Source of the DNA: LD21 sp963715785
Lineage (GTDB): Bacteria > Bacteroidota > Bacteroidia > Bacteroidales > VadinHA17
Direction of reading: 5' to 3'
Assembly (NCBI GenBank): GCA_963715785.1
Contig: OY970276.1
Coordinates: forward strand, 3,720,001 to 3,784,000
Length of the DNA stretch: 64,000 nucleotides
Shown one piece after another: positions 57,170 through 64,000 of the stretch. Below the pieces are notes generated by a model that saw only the letters and a list, made by a program, of their open reading frames with translations, made no database searches and had not been told where the DNA came from. The position numbers were made by a program, and so were the translations under genes. How positions within the stretch are numbered: the stretch's first letter is position 1; each line of letters starts with the position of its first letter.

Positions 57170-57501
57170 ATAAACTGTATTGTCACTGGAGTAGAATTTC
57201 CAAAAGTAATAACGGAATTCTCTTTTGGCTGTTAGGTTTCGTAACTTGTCTTAAGTCCTGATAGATTGGAAAAATTAGGCTTGCCGAAGGGTCGGTCAGT
57301 TTGTAAATGATGCTCATGAGCCGGTTCTGTATCTTCTTCCAAAACAAAACCTTGAATTATTACATTCATGCAAGCGTCGGGGCAAGCCGGTCATGTCCAG
57401 ATAAATTTGATAGATGACGAATTCGATAAATGGGACAAAATATTCATGTCACGGTAAATTATCTAACGAAGACGGTTCGGTTTTTCTCGAGTTATGAAAC
57501 C
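57170..57501. other. Non-coding cassette end with internal core and C-like hairpin
   Basis: Second core GTTAGGTTTCGTAAC at 57231 pairs with GTTATGAAACCTAAC at the right. Between them lies a relative of the family C hairpin (GGCTTGCCGAAGGG, AAATGATGCTCATGAGCCGG, GCAAGCGTCGGGGCAAGCCG), the only such sequence found next to a gene. Confidence 0.6.
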
Positions 57502-57848
57502 TAACGGCCCGGCGGTTTAATTAGTTGCCGTCTACGTCGCGGTGACTTGTTTTTTGCCAGTCCCGGTAAGTGGACGAGAAGCTAAGTGTCACGGTAATTT
57601 GTCTTGACGGTACCAAGTCCGGGTAAAGATTGTGAGTTTTTGGTCATGATGAAATAGTCCAGACGGCGAGCAAAAAACAAGGCACCAGAGCGTCGGCTTG
57701 CAACCCTATTGACTTTGTCTTGGCAGCAGGAACAGTCCAGGTGCAACAAAATTTGATAAGTTGAAATGAATTTTCTCGCATAGACTTTAGGAGCTGATCG
57801 AGAAGTAGTCCGGGTTGCAAAAGGCAATTAATTAAACCGTCCGAGTTA
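57502..57848. repeat. R57: attC-like element, long class
   Basis: 347 bp. P1 GTTTAATTAGTTGCC/GGCAATTAATTAAAC; P2 GGTGACTTG/CAAGGCACC; P3 TTGCAACCC/GGGTTGCAA. Confidence 0.9.
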
Positions 57849-57880
57849 GCCTTAGCTTTTTTTGATTTTTGATATCCTGT

Positions 57881-58519
57881 CTAGTCGAAATCAATTGTCT
57901 GGGCTCCGCTAATTTTGAAAATATCAGTTGGAGGATTCTTATAATCAACGACTGGTTTGTCAAGTTTAATATGTGATTCTCCAATTGAAAACCCCATTTT
58001 ATATCCAAGATTGTATTCAGTCGTTAAATAAACATTATCATAATCCTTGTCCGATTCTGGAATATATAACATGACACGCTTGTTTAAAATCTGGTCTGTC
58101 ATCCAAGAATCTCCTTTCTTTGTGGAACACCATGCAATAATTTCGGGTTTATAATCAGGCTTAAGGCAAAGCTCATTTGCATATTTAAGATAGTTTATGA
58201 AATAGCAAAATTTTTCAAAATCTATGTCATAAGGGAACGTAATAATGTATTGATTTTCAAATACTGTTAATCTAGGTTTTGCAATTATTCTTTGTTTGTT
58301 ATAGATCTTGCAAAATTGTTCGATTGCTTTTTTAAGATAATCAAGTGCTAATTTTTTGACAATGATTATTTTATCATTATCTTTTTGATTAATAGAACCT
58401 TTAAAATCTTTTGTCTTGATTTGATTTTCGCGTTCAGCTTTAGGATCTGCGAATCCAAATTTATAAACTAAGCCTACGATTGCAATAACAAATCCGATTA
58501 CTAAAAAGCCTTTTGTCAT
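57881..58519 (-). CDS. Hypothetical membrane-anchored protein
   Basis: 212 aa. One N-terminal membrane segment (about 5-22), then a soluble alpha/beta domain with FCKIYNKQRIIAKPRLTVFE and NVYLTTEYNLGYKMGFSIGE. Probably periplasmic side. Single-gene cassette, arms GTTAGCCTTAGC and GTTAAGGCTAAC. No family recognised. Confidence 0.8.
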   Translation of the reverse strand: MTKGFLVIGFVIAIVGLVYKFGFADPKAERENQIKTKDFKGSINQKDNDKIIIVKKLALDYLKKAIEQFCKIYNKQRIIAKPRLTVFENQYIITFPYDIDFEKFCYFINYLKYANELCLKPDYKPEIIAWCSTKKGDSWMTDQILNKRVMLYIPESDKDYDNVYLTTEYNLGYKMGFSIGESHIKLDKPVVDYKNPPTDIFKISGAQTIDFD

Positions 58520-58612
58520 ATAATAGTTTTAAGAAATTGTCTAGGTAATTATCAATAAATAAAGGTAATATTTTGAGTGATTATTAGTCTGGATGAATCC
58601 ACGAGTTAAGGC

Positions 58613-58962
58613 TAACGGCCCGGCGGTTTGATTAGGTGCCGTCTGTGTCGCGGTGCCTTGTTTTTTGCCAGTCCTGGTAGATGGCCGCGAAGCCAAGGGT
58701 CACGGTGAAACTGTTAAACGGTACCAAGTCCAGATAGATGGCAGTGAAGTTTCGTGTCACGACGAAATAGGCTCGGTGAAGAGCAAAAAACAAGGCACCA
58801 GCGCGTCGGCCGACAGCGCCAACGATGCTGTCCCGGGAGACGAAACTGTCAGGGTGCTAGAGAATTTAATAAACTGTAAAAAGGTTAAGGGCATAGAGGT
58901 GGGGATTAACTGAGAAGCTGTCCTGGCGCTGGCGAAGGCACTTAATTAAACCGTCCGAGTTA
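58613..58962. repeat. R58: attC-like element, long class
   Basis: 350 bp. P1 GTTTGATTAGGTGCC/GGCACTTAATTAAAC; P2 GGTGCCTTG/CAAGGCACC; P3 CAGCGCC/GGCGCTG. Confidence 0.9.
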
Positions 58963-58972
58963 TGGTTAGGCT

Positions 58973-59398
58973 TTATTTTATTCGAATATAGCGATGCCCA
59001 AACCCATCGAATGCCTCTTCGGATAAAGTCAAGGTATCTAAATGAGCAAATCTAATGCTCTGTGGCAGAGACAATGAGTTAGTTATTAGGATGAGTGCAC
59101 TATCTTTGCCATAGATAGACAAAGATTTCTCAATGAAAAATTTGGATTCTGATTTTAAGATTTCATTTACGAAATATTTGAAATTATTGTCAGTATCAAA
59201 TTGAATTTTCCTTACCTCTCCTGTAGTCTCAGGAGTGGAAATGAAACCAGCGTATCCCCCAGATGAGTATTGCCAGTTCCAAGTGCCAATTAAAGTTGCA
59301 GGTACATCGACATAAGATTTTGTATCTACTGTTTTATCCTTCGTGCATGATGCAATAATCAAGCTTAATAGGACAATAATAAATAGTCGTGATCTCAT
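58973..59398 (-). CDS. Lipocalin-like lipoprotein
   Basis: 141 aa. Lipoprotein signal ending LIIASC (Cys at 18). LIGTWNWQYSSGG (about 37-49), TPETTGEVRKIQFD and the end FDGFGHRYIRIK match the 132-aa lipoprotein at 7419-7817, so both belong to one small lipocalin-like family. Their cassette arms also look alike (GTTATGGTTAGGC here, GTTATGCTTAGGC there), so the two cassettes may share ancestry. Confidence 0.86.
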   Translation of the reverse strand: MRSRLFIIVLLSLIIASCTKDKTVDTKSYVDVPATLIGTWNWQYSSGGYAGFISTPETTGEVRKIQFDTDNNFKYFVNEILKSESKFFIEKSLSIYGKDSALILITNSLSLPQSIRFAHLDTLTLSEEAFDGFGHRYIRIK

Positions 59399-59547
59399 AG
59401 GATTTAAAGGTTAGTATTAATATTTTTAAAATAGCAAAAATTGTACCAACTGAATCCCAAATCTTTGAACATTATCTCGATAACATATTTTTCGTGTCAT
59501 GAGAATTTGTCTCGGAGTGATCTCGGGGATGTACGAACGCTTAACCA

Positions 59548-59893
59548 TAACGGCCCGGCGGTTTGGTTAGTTGGCGTCCGTGTCGCGGTGCCGCGTTTTT
59601 TGCCAGTCCTGGTAGACGGCGGTGAGTTTTGGGTCACGATAAAATTGTCTAGACAGTACGAAGTCCAGGTAGATGGCTCTGAAGTTTTGTGTCATGATGA
59701 AACTGTCAAGGTGGCGAGCAAAAAACAAGGCACCAGAGCGTCGGCTGCCAGCCCTATTGACTCTGTCTTGGTGGCAGGATTAGTCAAGGTATACAAAATT
59801 TACTAAGTTGCTTAAAACTACTCCCTGAGACTTTCTCGTGCATTACCAAATTGTCCGGGCTGGCAAAGCCAATTAACTAAACCGTCCGTGTTA
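59548..59893. repeat. R59: attC-like element, long class
   Basis: 346 bp. P3 TGCCAGCCC/GGGCTGGCA, a unique compensated variant; P1 GTTTGGTTAGTTGGC/GCCAATTAACTAAAC. Confidence 0.9.
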
Positions 59894-60390
59894 TAAAAAG
59901 TATGCAATCTTTATTTTTTAGTTTAAGTTTGATTTAAAAGTCCCGGTAGATGGAAACAAATTGTCAAGTTGATACGGACCTTTATAAATCTTATATCCCG
60001 GTAAACGGAAGTAATCTATCTCATTATTAATAAATTACAGTAAATGGCCGTTATAAAAAGTGCGCCCTTGCAAATGGCTTGATTGTCCAGCAGTAATTTG
60101 TCTCACCAAAGATCATTTGCAAGGCCAGGGCAGGCATAAAAATTGGCCAGGCCTAGTGTCGCGGTACAAGTTTTGTAAATTGATAAATCTATTCTGATTA
60201 CGAAGCTTTATAATATGAAGTGGTGCGAGTGCCAATTTTTTATTTGCGCGATGGCAGAAGCATTCGGCTTGGCAATTGTGTGTCGCGGTGCAACCTGATA
60301 AAGGGAACAATGTGTCTTGTCACGAAAAGCTTTATTACTTGCAGTGCGGGAAGCCGAATATACCTGGATGCGCAGCGTATTTTTTATAAC
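59890..60390. repeat. Gene-less payload, family B copy 10
   Basis: Arms GTTATAAAAAGTATGC and GCGTATTTTTTATAAC; three B hairpins present; second core GTTATAAAAAGTGCG near 60050. Confidence 0.87.
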
Positions 60391-60736
60391 GGCCCGGCGG
60401 TTTGATTAGGTGCCGTCTGCGTCGCGGTGCCTTGTTTTTTGCCAGTCCCGGTAGACGGCAGCGAGCTTCGGGTCACGGTGAAGCTGCGAAACCGTACCAA
60501 GTCCAGATAGACGGCAGTGAAGTTACGTGTCACGATGAAATAGTCTCGGTGAAGAGCAAAAAACAAGGCACCAGCGCGTCGGCCGACAGCGCCAATGATG
60601 CTGTCCCGGTAGACGAAGCTGTCCGGGTGCCACAGGATTTAATAAATGTCAAATGGTTTAAAGGCATAGAATTTGGGGATTAATTACAAATCTGTCCTGG
60701 CGCTGGCGAAGGCACTTAATTAAACCGTCCGAGTTA
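60387..60736. repeat. R60: attC-like element, long class
   Basis: 350 bp. P1 GTTTGATTAGGTGCC/GGCACTTAATTAAAC; P2 GGTGCCTTG/CAAGGCACC; P3 CAGCGCC/GGCGCTG. Confidence 0.9.
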
Positions 60737-60750
60737 GCAACTGTAACATT

Positions 60751-61098
60751 TTATTCAAAGTCTAATAATTCTAATGAGCTATACTCAATTGTCCTTGTCC
60801 CAGCACTTGTACCCAATTTAATTTTTCTTCTTTTAATATTCATTTGATTTAGCCCGGCACCTATTTGATAATTAATTTCACCATAGTCTTCAAAATCTAA
60901 TATCACTGGTTGTGTTGCAAAGGGAATTTCTTTTATCATATAGTTTAAGCAGTCATGGAAACGTAATATTTTTTTCTCAAACACATTATTATCCCAGTCA
61001 ACAGGGTAATCAAGTATAAAATCAATTGTGTTATTCTCAGTGTTTTCAATAACCTTGATTATTGTTGAATCGTGTATAAAGAAATCTATTGTCTCCAT
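60751..61098 (-). CDS. Hypothetical small cytosolic protein
   Basis: 115 aa, predicted mostly beta with an HDSTI motif near residue 9 and DYPVDWDNNVFEKKILRFHD at about 30-49. The layout resembles small immunity-type proteins that start with a strand ending in HDS, but this is a weak resemblance. The gene starts 34 bp from R61. Confidence 0.77.
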   Translation of the reverse strand: METIDFFIHDSTIIKVIENTENNTIDFILDYPVDWDNNVFEKKILRFHDCLNYMIKEIPFATQPVILDFEDYGEINYQIGAGLNQMNIKRRKIKLGTSAGTRTIEYSSLELLDFE

Positions 61099-61132
61099 TG
61101 TCTATTATTTATATGCTGAGGTTTATAGTTGC

Positions 61133-61480
61133 TAACGGCCCGGCGGTTTGATTAGGTGCCGTCTGCGTCGCGGTGCCTCGTTTTTTGCCAGTCCCGGTAG
61201 ACGGTTGCGAAGCCAAGGGTCACGGTGAAACTGTTAGATGGTACCAAGTCCGGGTAAGGGTTGTGAATTTCGTGTCACGATGAAATAGTCTAGATGGCGA
61301 GCAAAAAACGAGGCACCAGCGCGTCGGCCGACAGCGCCAATAATGCTGTCCCGGGAGATGAAACTGTCCGGGTGCCACAGGATCTAATAAATGGGAAAGA
61401 GTTTAATGGCATAGAATTGGGGATTGATTACAAATCTGTCCTGGCGCTGGCGAAGGCACTTAATTAAACCGTCCGAGTTA
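61133..61480. repeat. R61: attC-like element, long class
   Basis: 348 bp. P2 GGTGCCTCGTTTTTTGCC/GCAAAAAACGAGGCACC, fully paired including CTCG/CGAG; P3 CAGCGCC/GGCGCTG. Final TTA is the stop of the next gene. Confidence 0.92.
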
Positions 61481-62371
61481 GCCATAGTAATCATTCTCGT
61501 CCAATTTAAAATCAGATTCCTGAAGTTTAAATGCGGTATCTATGATAAAATTTTTGCAGAACTCAAAATCCTCATATGAAAAAGTTTTTCTTTGTACGTA
61601 ATGTGGAATAATTTCATCTGAAGTGGTTACACTATATCCCGGCACATAGGCTGAGAATTTTACATATTGTTTATAATTTATTCCAATCGTGAGTAGTCTT
61701 AGTATTTCTTGAATTTTACTAATAGAATTTGTTACACTTTTAAGGTATCTTTTTGACTCATTATCTAAATTGCTTGGAATACTGGATCTAAAATGATCAC
61801 TAAAATCGAAAGGACTTCGGTATCTATTGTCAATTTTGTTTGACTCAAAAGCATTCAGGAGATAGCCAAATGATTTTGACAAATTGTTGAGACATTCTTC
61901 GAGTGATTTATTTATAAACTCTTCTTCTGCTTTTTGGATATGAGATTTGCATTTGATATTTTCTATTAAATCAAGTAAGGAGACTTTTTCATATTCTAGT
62001 TTGAAAAATTTAACATAATTCTCCGTGAAAAAGCTCAAAGTCATTACTCTGAATGATTCGATGTCAGTTTTTGAAGGAATAATTCCATGATGTTTAAAGC
62101 CAACTCTAGCTTTATTTAATTTCTGCATTGAGGTTTGATGCGAAAGGAGCTCTGGAGTATTTTTTTTGTTAATCTCCGTCCAATAATCCATAAAGTTTTG
62201 TGGAACTTTAATATTCTGAGTTTCACATAGGAGATTCAAAAACAATTCTACACTATCGTGAAATTGAAGCACTGAGAGTCCATTTAAAGGTTCAGGCTGA
62301 ATTGATTGCTCAGTGGCTTGGTGAGACAAATATTTTATTAAGGCTAATCTTTCTATGGTTGGTTTTATCAT
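61478..62371 (-). CDS. Hypothetical alpha-helical protein, HEPN-like in character
   Basis: 297 aa, cytosolic, almost wholly helical. The start (IERLALIKYLSHQATEQSIQ, then GLSVLQFHDSVELFLNLLCE) and NKARVGFKHHGIIPSKTDIE at about 84-103 recall HEPN/DUF4145-like proteins of defence loci, but no catalytic RxxxxH is certain. Its stop codon comes from the R61 core, and its start lies only 23 bp from R62, so there is no room for a promoter in between. Confidence 0.83.
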   Translation of the reverse strand: MIKPTIERLALIKYLSHQATEQSIQPEPLNGLSVLQFHDSVELFLNLLCETQNIKVPQNFMDYWTEINKKNTPELLSHQTSMQKLNKARVGFKHHGIIPSKTDIESFRVMTLSFFTENYVKFFKLEYEKVSLLDLIENIKCKSHIQKAEEEFINKSLEECLNNLSKSFGYLLNAFESNKIDNRYRSPFDFSDHFRSSIPSNLDNESKRYLKSVTNSISKIQEILRLLTIGINYKQYVKFSAYVPGYSVTTSDEIIPHYVQRKTFSYEDFEFCKNFIIDTAFKLQESDFKLDENDYYG

Positions 62372-62394
62372 GGGGTGTAGTTATTTATTATGGC

Positions 62395-62746
62395 TAACGG
62401 CCCGGCGGTTTAATTAGGTGCCGTCTGTGTCAGGGTTGGCATGTGTTTTTGCAAAGTCCCGGTAGATGGATGAATGTTTGGTGTCATGGTGAAGTTGTCC
62501 AGATGGCTTGATCCCGGTAAGTGGGCAGGATCTGTCATGTCACGATAAAGTTGACTAGGTGGCATTGCAAAAACCATGACAACTCGCGCGTTGGCTTGCA
62601 ACCCTATTGACTCTGTCTCGGTAGCAGGATTAGTCCGGGTGCAACGAAATTGTATAAGTTGAAATGAATTTGCTCGCATAGACATTAGGGGCAGATTGAG
62701 AAGTAGTCCGGGTTGCAAAAGGCAATTAATTAAACCGTCCGAGTTA
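62395..62746. repeat. R62: attC-like element, long class, mixed P1 arms
   Basis: 352 bp. 5' arm GTTTAATTAGGTGCC with 3' arm GGCAATTAATTAAAC; P2 GTTGGCATG/CATGACAAC; P3 TTGCAACCC/GGGTTGCAA. Closely similar to R52. Confidence 0.88.
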
Positions 62747-62822
62747 GCATTTGTGCTTTTTGTTATTATCAAGGCCGGAATTCAAAAATGGTAGTAATCC
62801 TGAATTTTGCAGTATTTCTCTA

Positions 62823-63674
62823 TTAGTTTGCAAGTTTTGTACTACGAATGCTGTTCTTTTTTAACCAGTAAAGAAAGCTTATTGCAGCTAGGGCTAAGGA
62901 TATAAGCAAAGTTTCTATTGAACCAAGATAGTAATTGAACCTATCAGGTTCACTAATAATCATTTGTGTGTCATTATTTAGATGAATACTTCCGAACATT
63001 ATCACAATCCATCCGAAATGTAAAGCCCATGAGTAACCTATATGACCATTATCGATGATTAGATTATTCCTTACGAATCCAATCATAAATAATGTTATCA
63101 ATGTTGTGACCTGGATAGTTCCTTTGTCAGTAAATATCCATCTGTAAAATATGAAGTGAATAAATGAAAAACAAACAGCTAATCCAACCGAAGCTATAAT
63201 TGGTTTGATTTTCCTCTTATTAACTAATAAAAAAAGAGCTAGTGCTCCTAAAACAACCTCTTCATTTAGGATATAAAAAACATCATGATAATAATTTCTC
63301 CAATTTGTAAACTGAATAGTTAAGTTGTGTTTTTCCGCAATATAGTTCATTAAATAAAATGAGCAAAGTATAGCTATTGCTGCAAAGGATAAGGACTTGA
63401 AAATAATAATAAAACTCAATTTTAGTCCGATTACTTTTAAAAACTCCTCTTTCCAATTCAATAAGCTGAAAAATAATATTAAGATCGTCCCAATAGATGA
63501 ATACCACCATCCACCAAAAAAGTAATAGGAAAACAATATATATGATAATATCAATAATCCTATCCAGAGTTTTTGAAGAAACAATTTTTGTATTTCACTT
63601 TTCATATTTGGTAGACATTGTTTTTGTATTGACATATCTCGTTTTCTACATTTTTGCATATTTAAAATTATCAA
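62823..63674 (-). CDS. CPBP-like intramembrane metalloprotease (tentative)
   Basis: 283 aa with about eight membrane helices. Residues fitting the CPBP/CAAX protease motifs are visible: EE at 138-139 (YILNEEVVLGALALF), FSFIH with His173, and His219 in YSWALHFGW. The Arg expected after motif 1 (EExxxR) is absent, so activity is uncertain. Members cleave prenylated or membrane peptides and often serve in bacteriocin immunity. Several in-frame starts exist (63674, 63659, 63635, 63605); the last, giving MKSEIQKLFLQKLW, is the most natural. Confidence 0.8.
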   Translation of the reverse strand: MIILNMQKCRKRDMSIQKQCLPNMKSEIQKLFLQKLWIGLLILSYILFSYYFFGGWWYSSIGTILILFFSLLNWKEEFLKVIGLKLSFIIIFKSLSFAAIAILCSFYLMNYIAEKHNLTIQFTNWRNYYHDVFYILNEEVVLGALALFLLVNKRKIKPIIASVGLAVCFSFIHFIFYRWIFTDKGTIQVTTLITLFMIGFVRNNLIIDNGHIGYSWALHFGWIVIMFGSIHLNNDTQMIISEPDRFNYYLGSIETLLISLALAAISFLYWLKKNSIRSTKLAN

Positions 63675-63697
63675 GAGAAAATTTTGCTCTCTTTAGT

Positions 63698-63782
63698 TAG
63701 CATTTGTGTGATTTGTCATGGTTACGGAATTGTCAAGTTATAAGTAATTTGTCCCCCGAAACGGCACCACATAAATGCTAAC
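63698..63782. repeat. Internal core copy forming a cassette-end hairpin
   Basis: GTTAGCATTTGTGTG pairs with CACATAAATGCTAAC. Closely similar to 4153-4241 over its whole length (TTTGTCATGG, then ACGGAATTGTCAAG, then ATAAGTAATTTGTCCC). Confidence 0.65.
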
Positions 63783-64000
63783 GGCCCGGCGGTTTAATTA
63801 GGTGCCGTCTGTGTCGCGGTGCATTGTTTTTTGCCAGTCCCGGTTGATGGTAGAGAGCAAAGGGTTACGGTGAAGCTTTGAAACGGTACCGAGTCCCGAT
63901 AGACGGCAGAGAATTTTCGTGTCACGACGAAATAGTCTAGATGGCGAGCAAAAAACAAGGCACCAGTGCGTTGGCCCACAAGCCCAACCGTGCTGTCCCG
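63779..64000. repeat. R63: attC-like element, cut by window end
   Basis: First 222 bp of a copy. 5' P1 arm GTTTAATTAGGTGCC; P2 GGTGCATTG/CAAGGCACC; the P3 5' arm reads CCCACAAGCCC, a further variant whose partner lies outside the window. Confidence 0.9.

Noticed and set aside
1..64000. CRISPR array
   Set aside because: The repeats are about 290-350 bp, imperfect and strongly structured, and the spacers are whole genes or modules of 120-2900 bp.
1..64000. R as a simple MITE or REP-type dispersed repeat
   Set aside because: Strict one-to-one alternation with payloads, payload-specific matched arms, no target duplications around R, and a duplicated unit containing R plus gene do not fit independent insertion of R. 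It remains the main alternative to test.

Overview
The window is one continuous gene-cassette array, most likely from a member of the Bacteroidota. The host assignment rests on the cargo: a CarboxypepD_reg-like exported protein, a MacB/FtsX-type permease of the long Bacteroidota kind, many small MKK... lipoproteins with a Cys lipobox, beta-barrel proteins, AT-rich coding sequence, and genes with little or no Shine-Dalgarno signal. No rRNA, tRNA, housekeeping operon or recombinase (other than an IS transposase) is present.

The organising feature is a structured repeat, here called R. I count 62 complete copies (R1-R62) and two copies cut by the window ends (R0, R63). Each copy begins TAACGGCCCGGCGG (or a close variant) and ends CCGTCCGAGTTA. 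Copies fall into two size classes, about 344-352 bp (49 copies) and 286-294 bp (13 copies). Each can fold into a three-way junction: outer stem P1 joins the two ends, P2 carries the T6/A6 arms (TTTTTTGC...GCAAAAAA), and P3 is the GC-rich arm (for example CGGCAGCCC...GGGCTGCCG). Across copies the arms change together (compensatory changes), so the fold is under selection. Between every two R copies sits exactly one payload. Its ends are inverted copies of a payload-specific word starting at the core: GTTAxxxx at the low-coordinate end and xxxxTAAC at the high-coordinate end.

This is the architecture of an integron cassette array: a cassette equals a gene plus an attC site, the cassette start repeats the inverse core of its own attC, and crossover falls at G|TTA. 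A 979-bp cassette present twice shows the mobile unit directly: R plus the payload on its right, breaking at the TAAC core. Read on the minus strand, the unit is gene followed by R, as in integrons. R is far larger than described attC sites (usually about 60-140 bp), which would hide it from standard attC searches. If it is an integron, attI and the integrase should lie beyond the high-coordinate end (>64000).

Of 63 payloads, 38 carry protein genes and 25 carry none. The gene-less ones fall into repeated families: B (10 copies, three hairpins, arms GTTATAAAAAGTGCG), C (5 copies, arms GTTGGCTGCAG), D (3 copies), E (4 copies, R+E always 553 bp), and three unique short ones. Gene payloads hold 44 coding sequences including two for an IS3-family element. 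All but two are on the minus strand. Cargo includes exported lipoproteins and barrel proteins, three TonB-C-like secreted proteins, two toxin-antitoxin pairs (ParE-type; HigBA), a possible WapI-type immunity protein, a CPBP-like membrane protease, a Wzx-like flippase, an FtsX permease, a CysE-like acetyltransferase, a SnoaL-like protein, a TPR protein, and several unknowns. Several genes take their stop codon from the recombination core, and 5' leaders are often only 20-60 bp, so expression probably depends on transcription entering from a neighbour or from R itself.

Region by region: 1-13300 mixes early gene cassettes with B, D, E and C modules, including a tandem E duplication; 13300-27000 is gene-rich and ends with the IS3 insertion; 27000-49000 alternates genes with many gene-less modules and holds the second copy of the duplicated lipoprotein cassette; 49000-64000 is again gene-rich.
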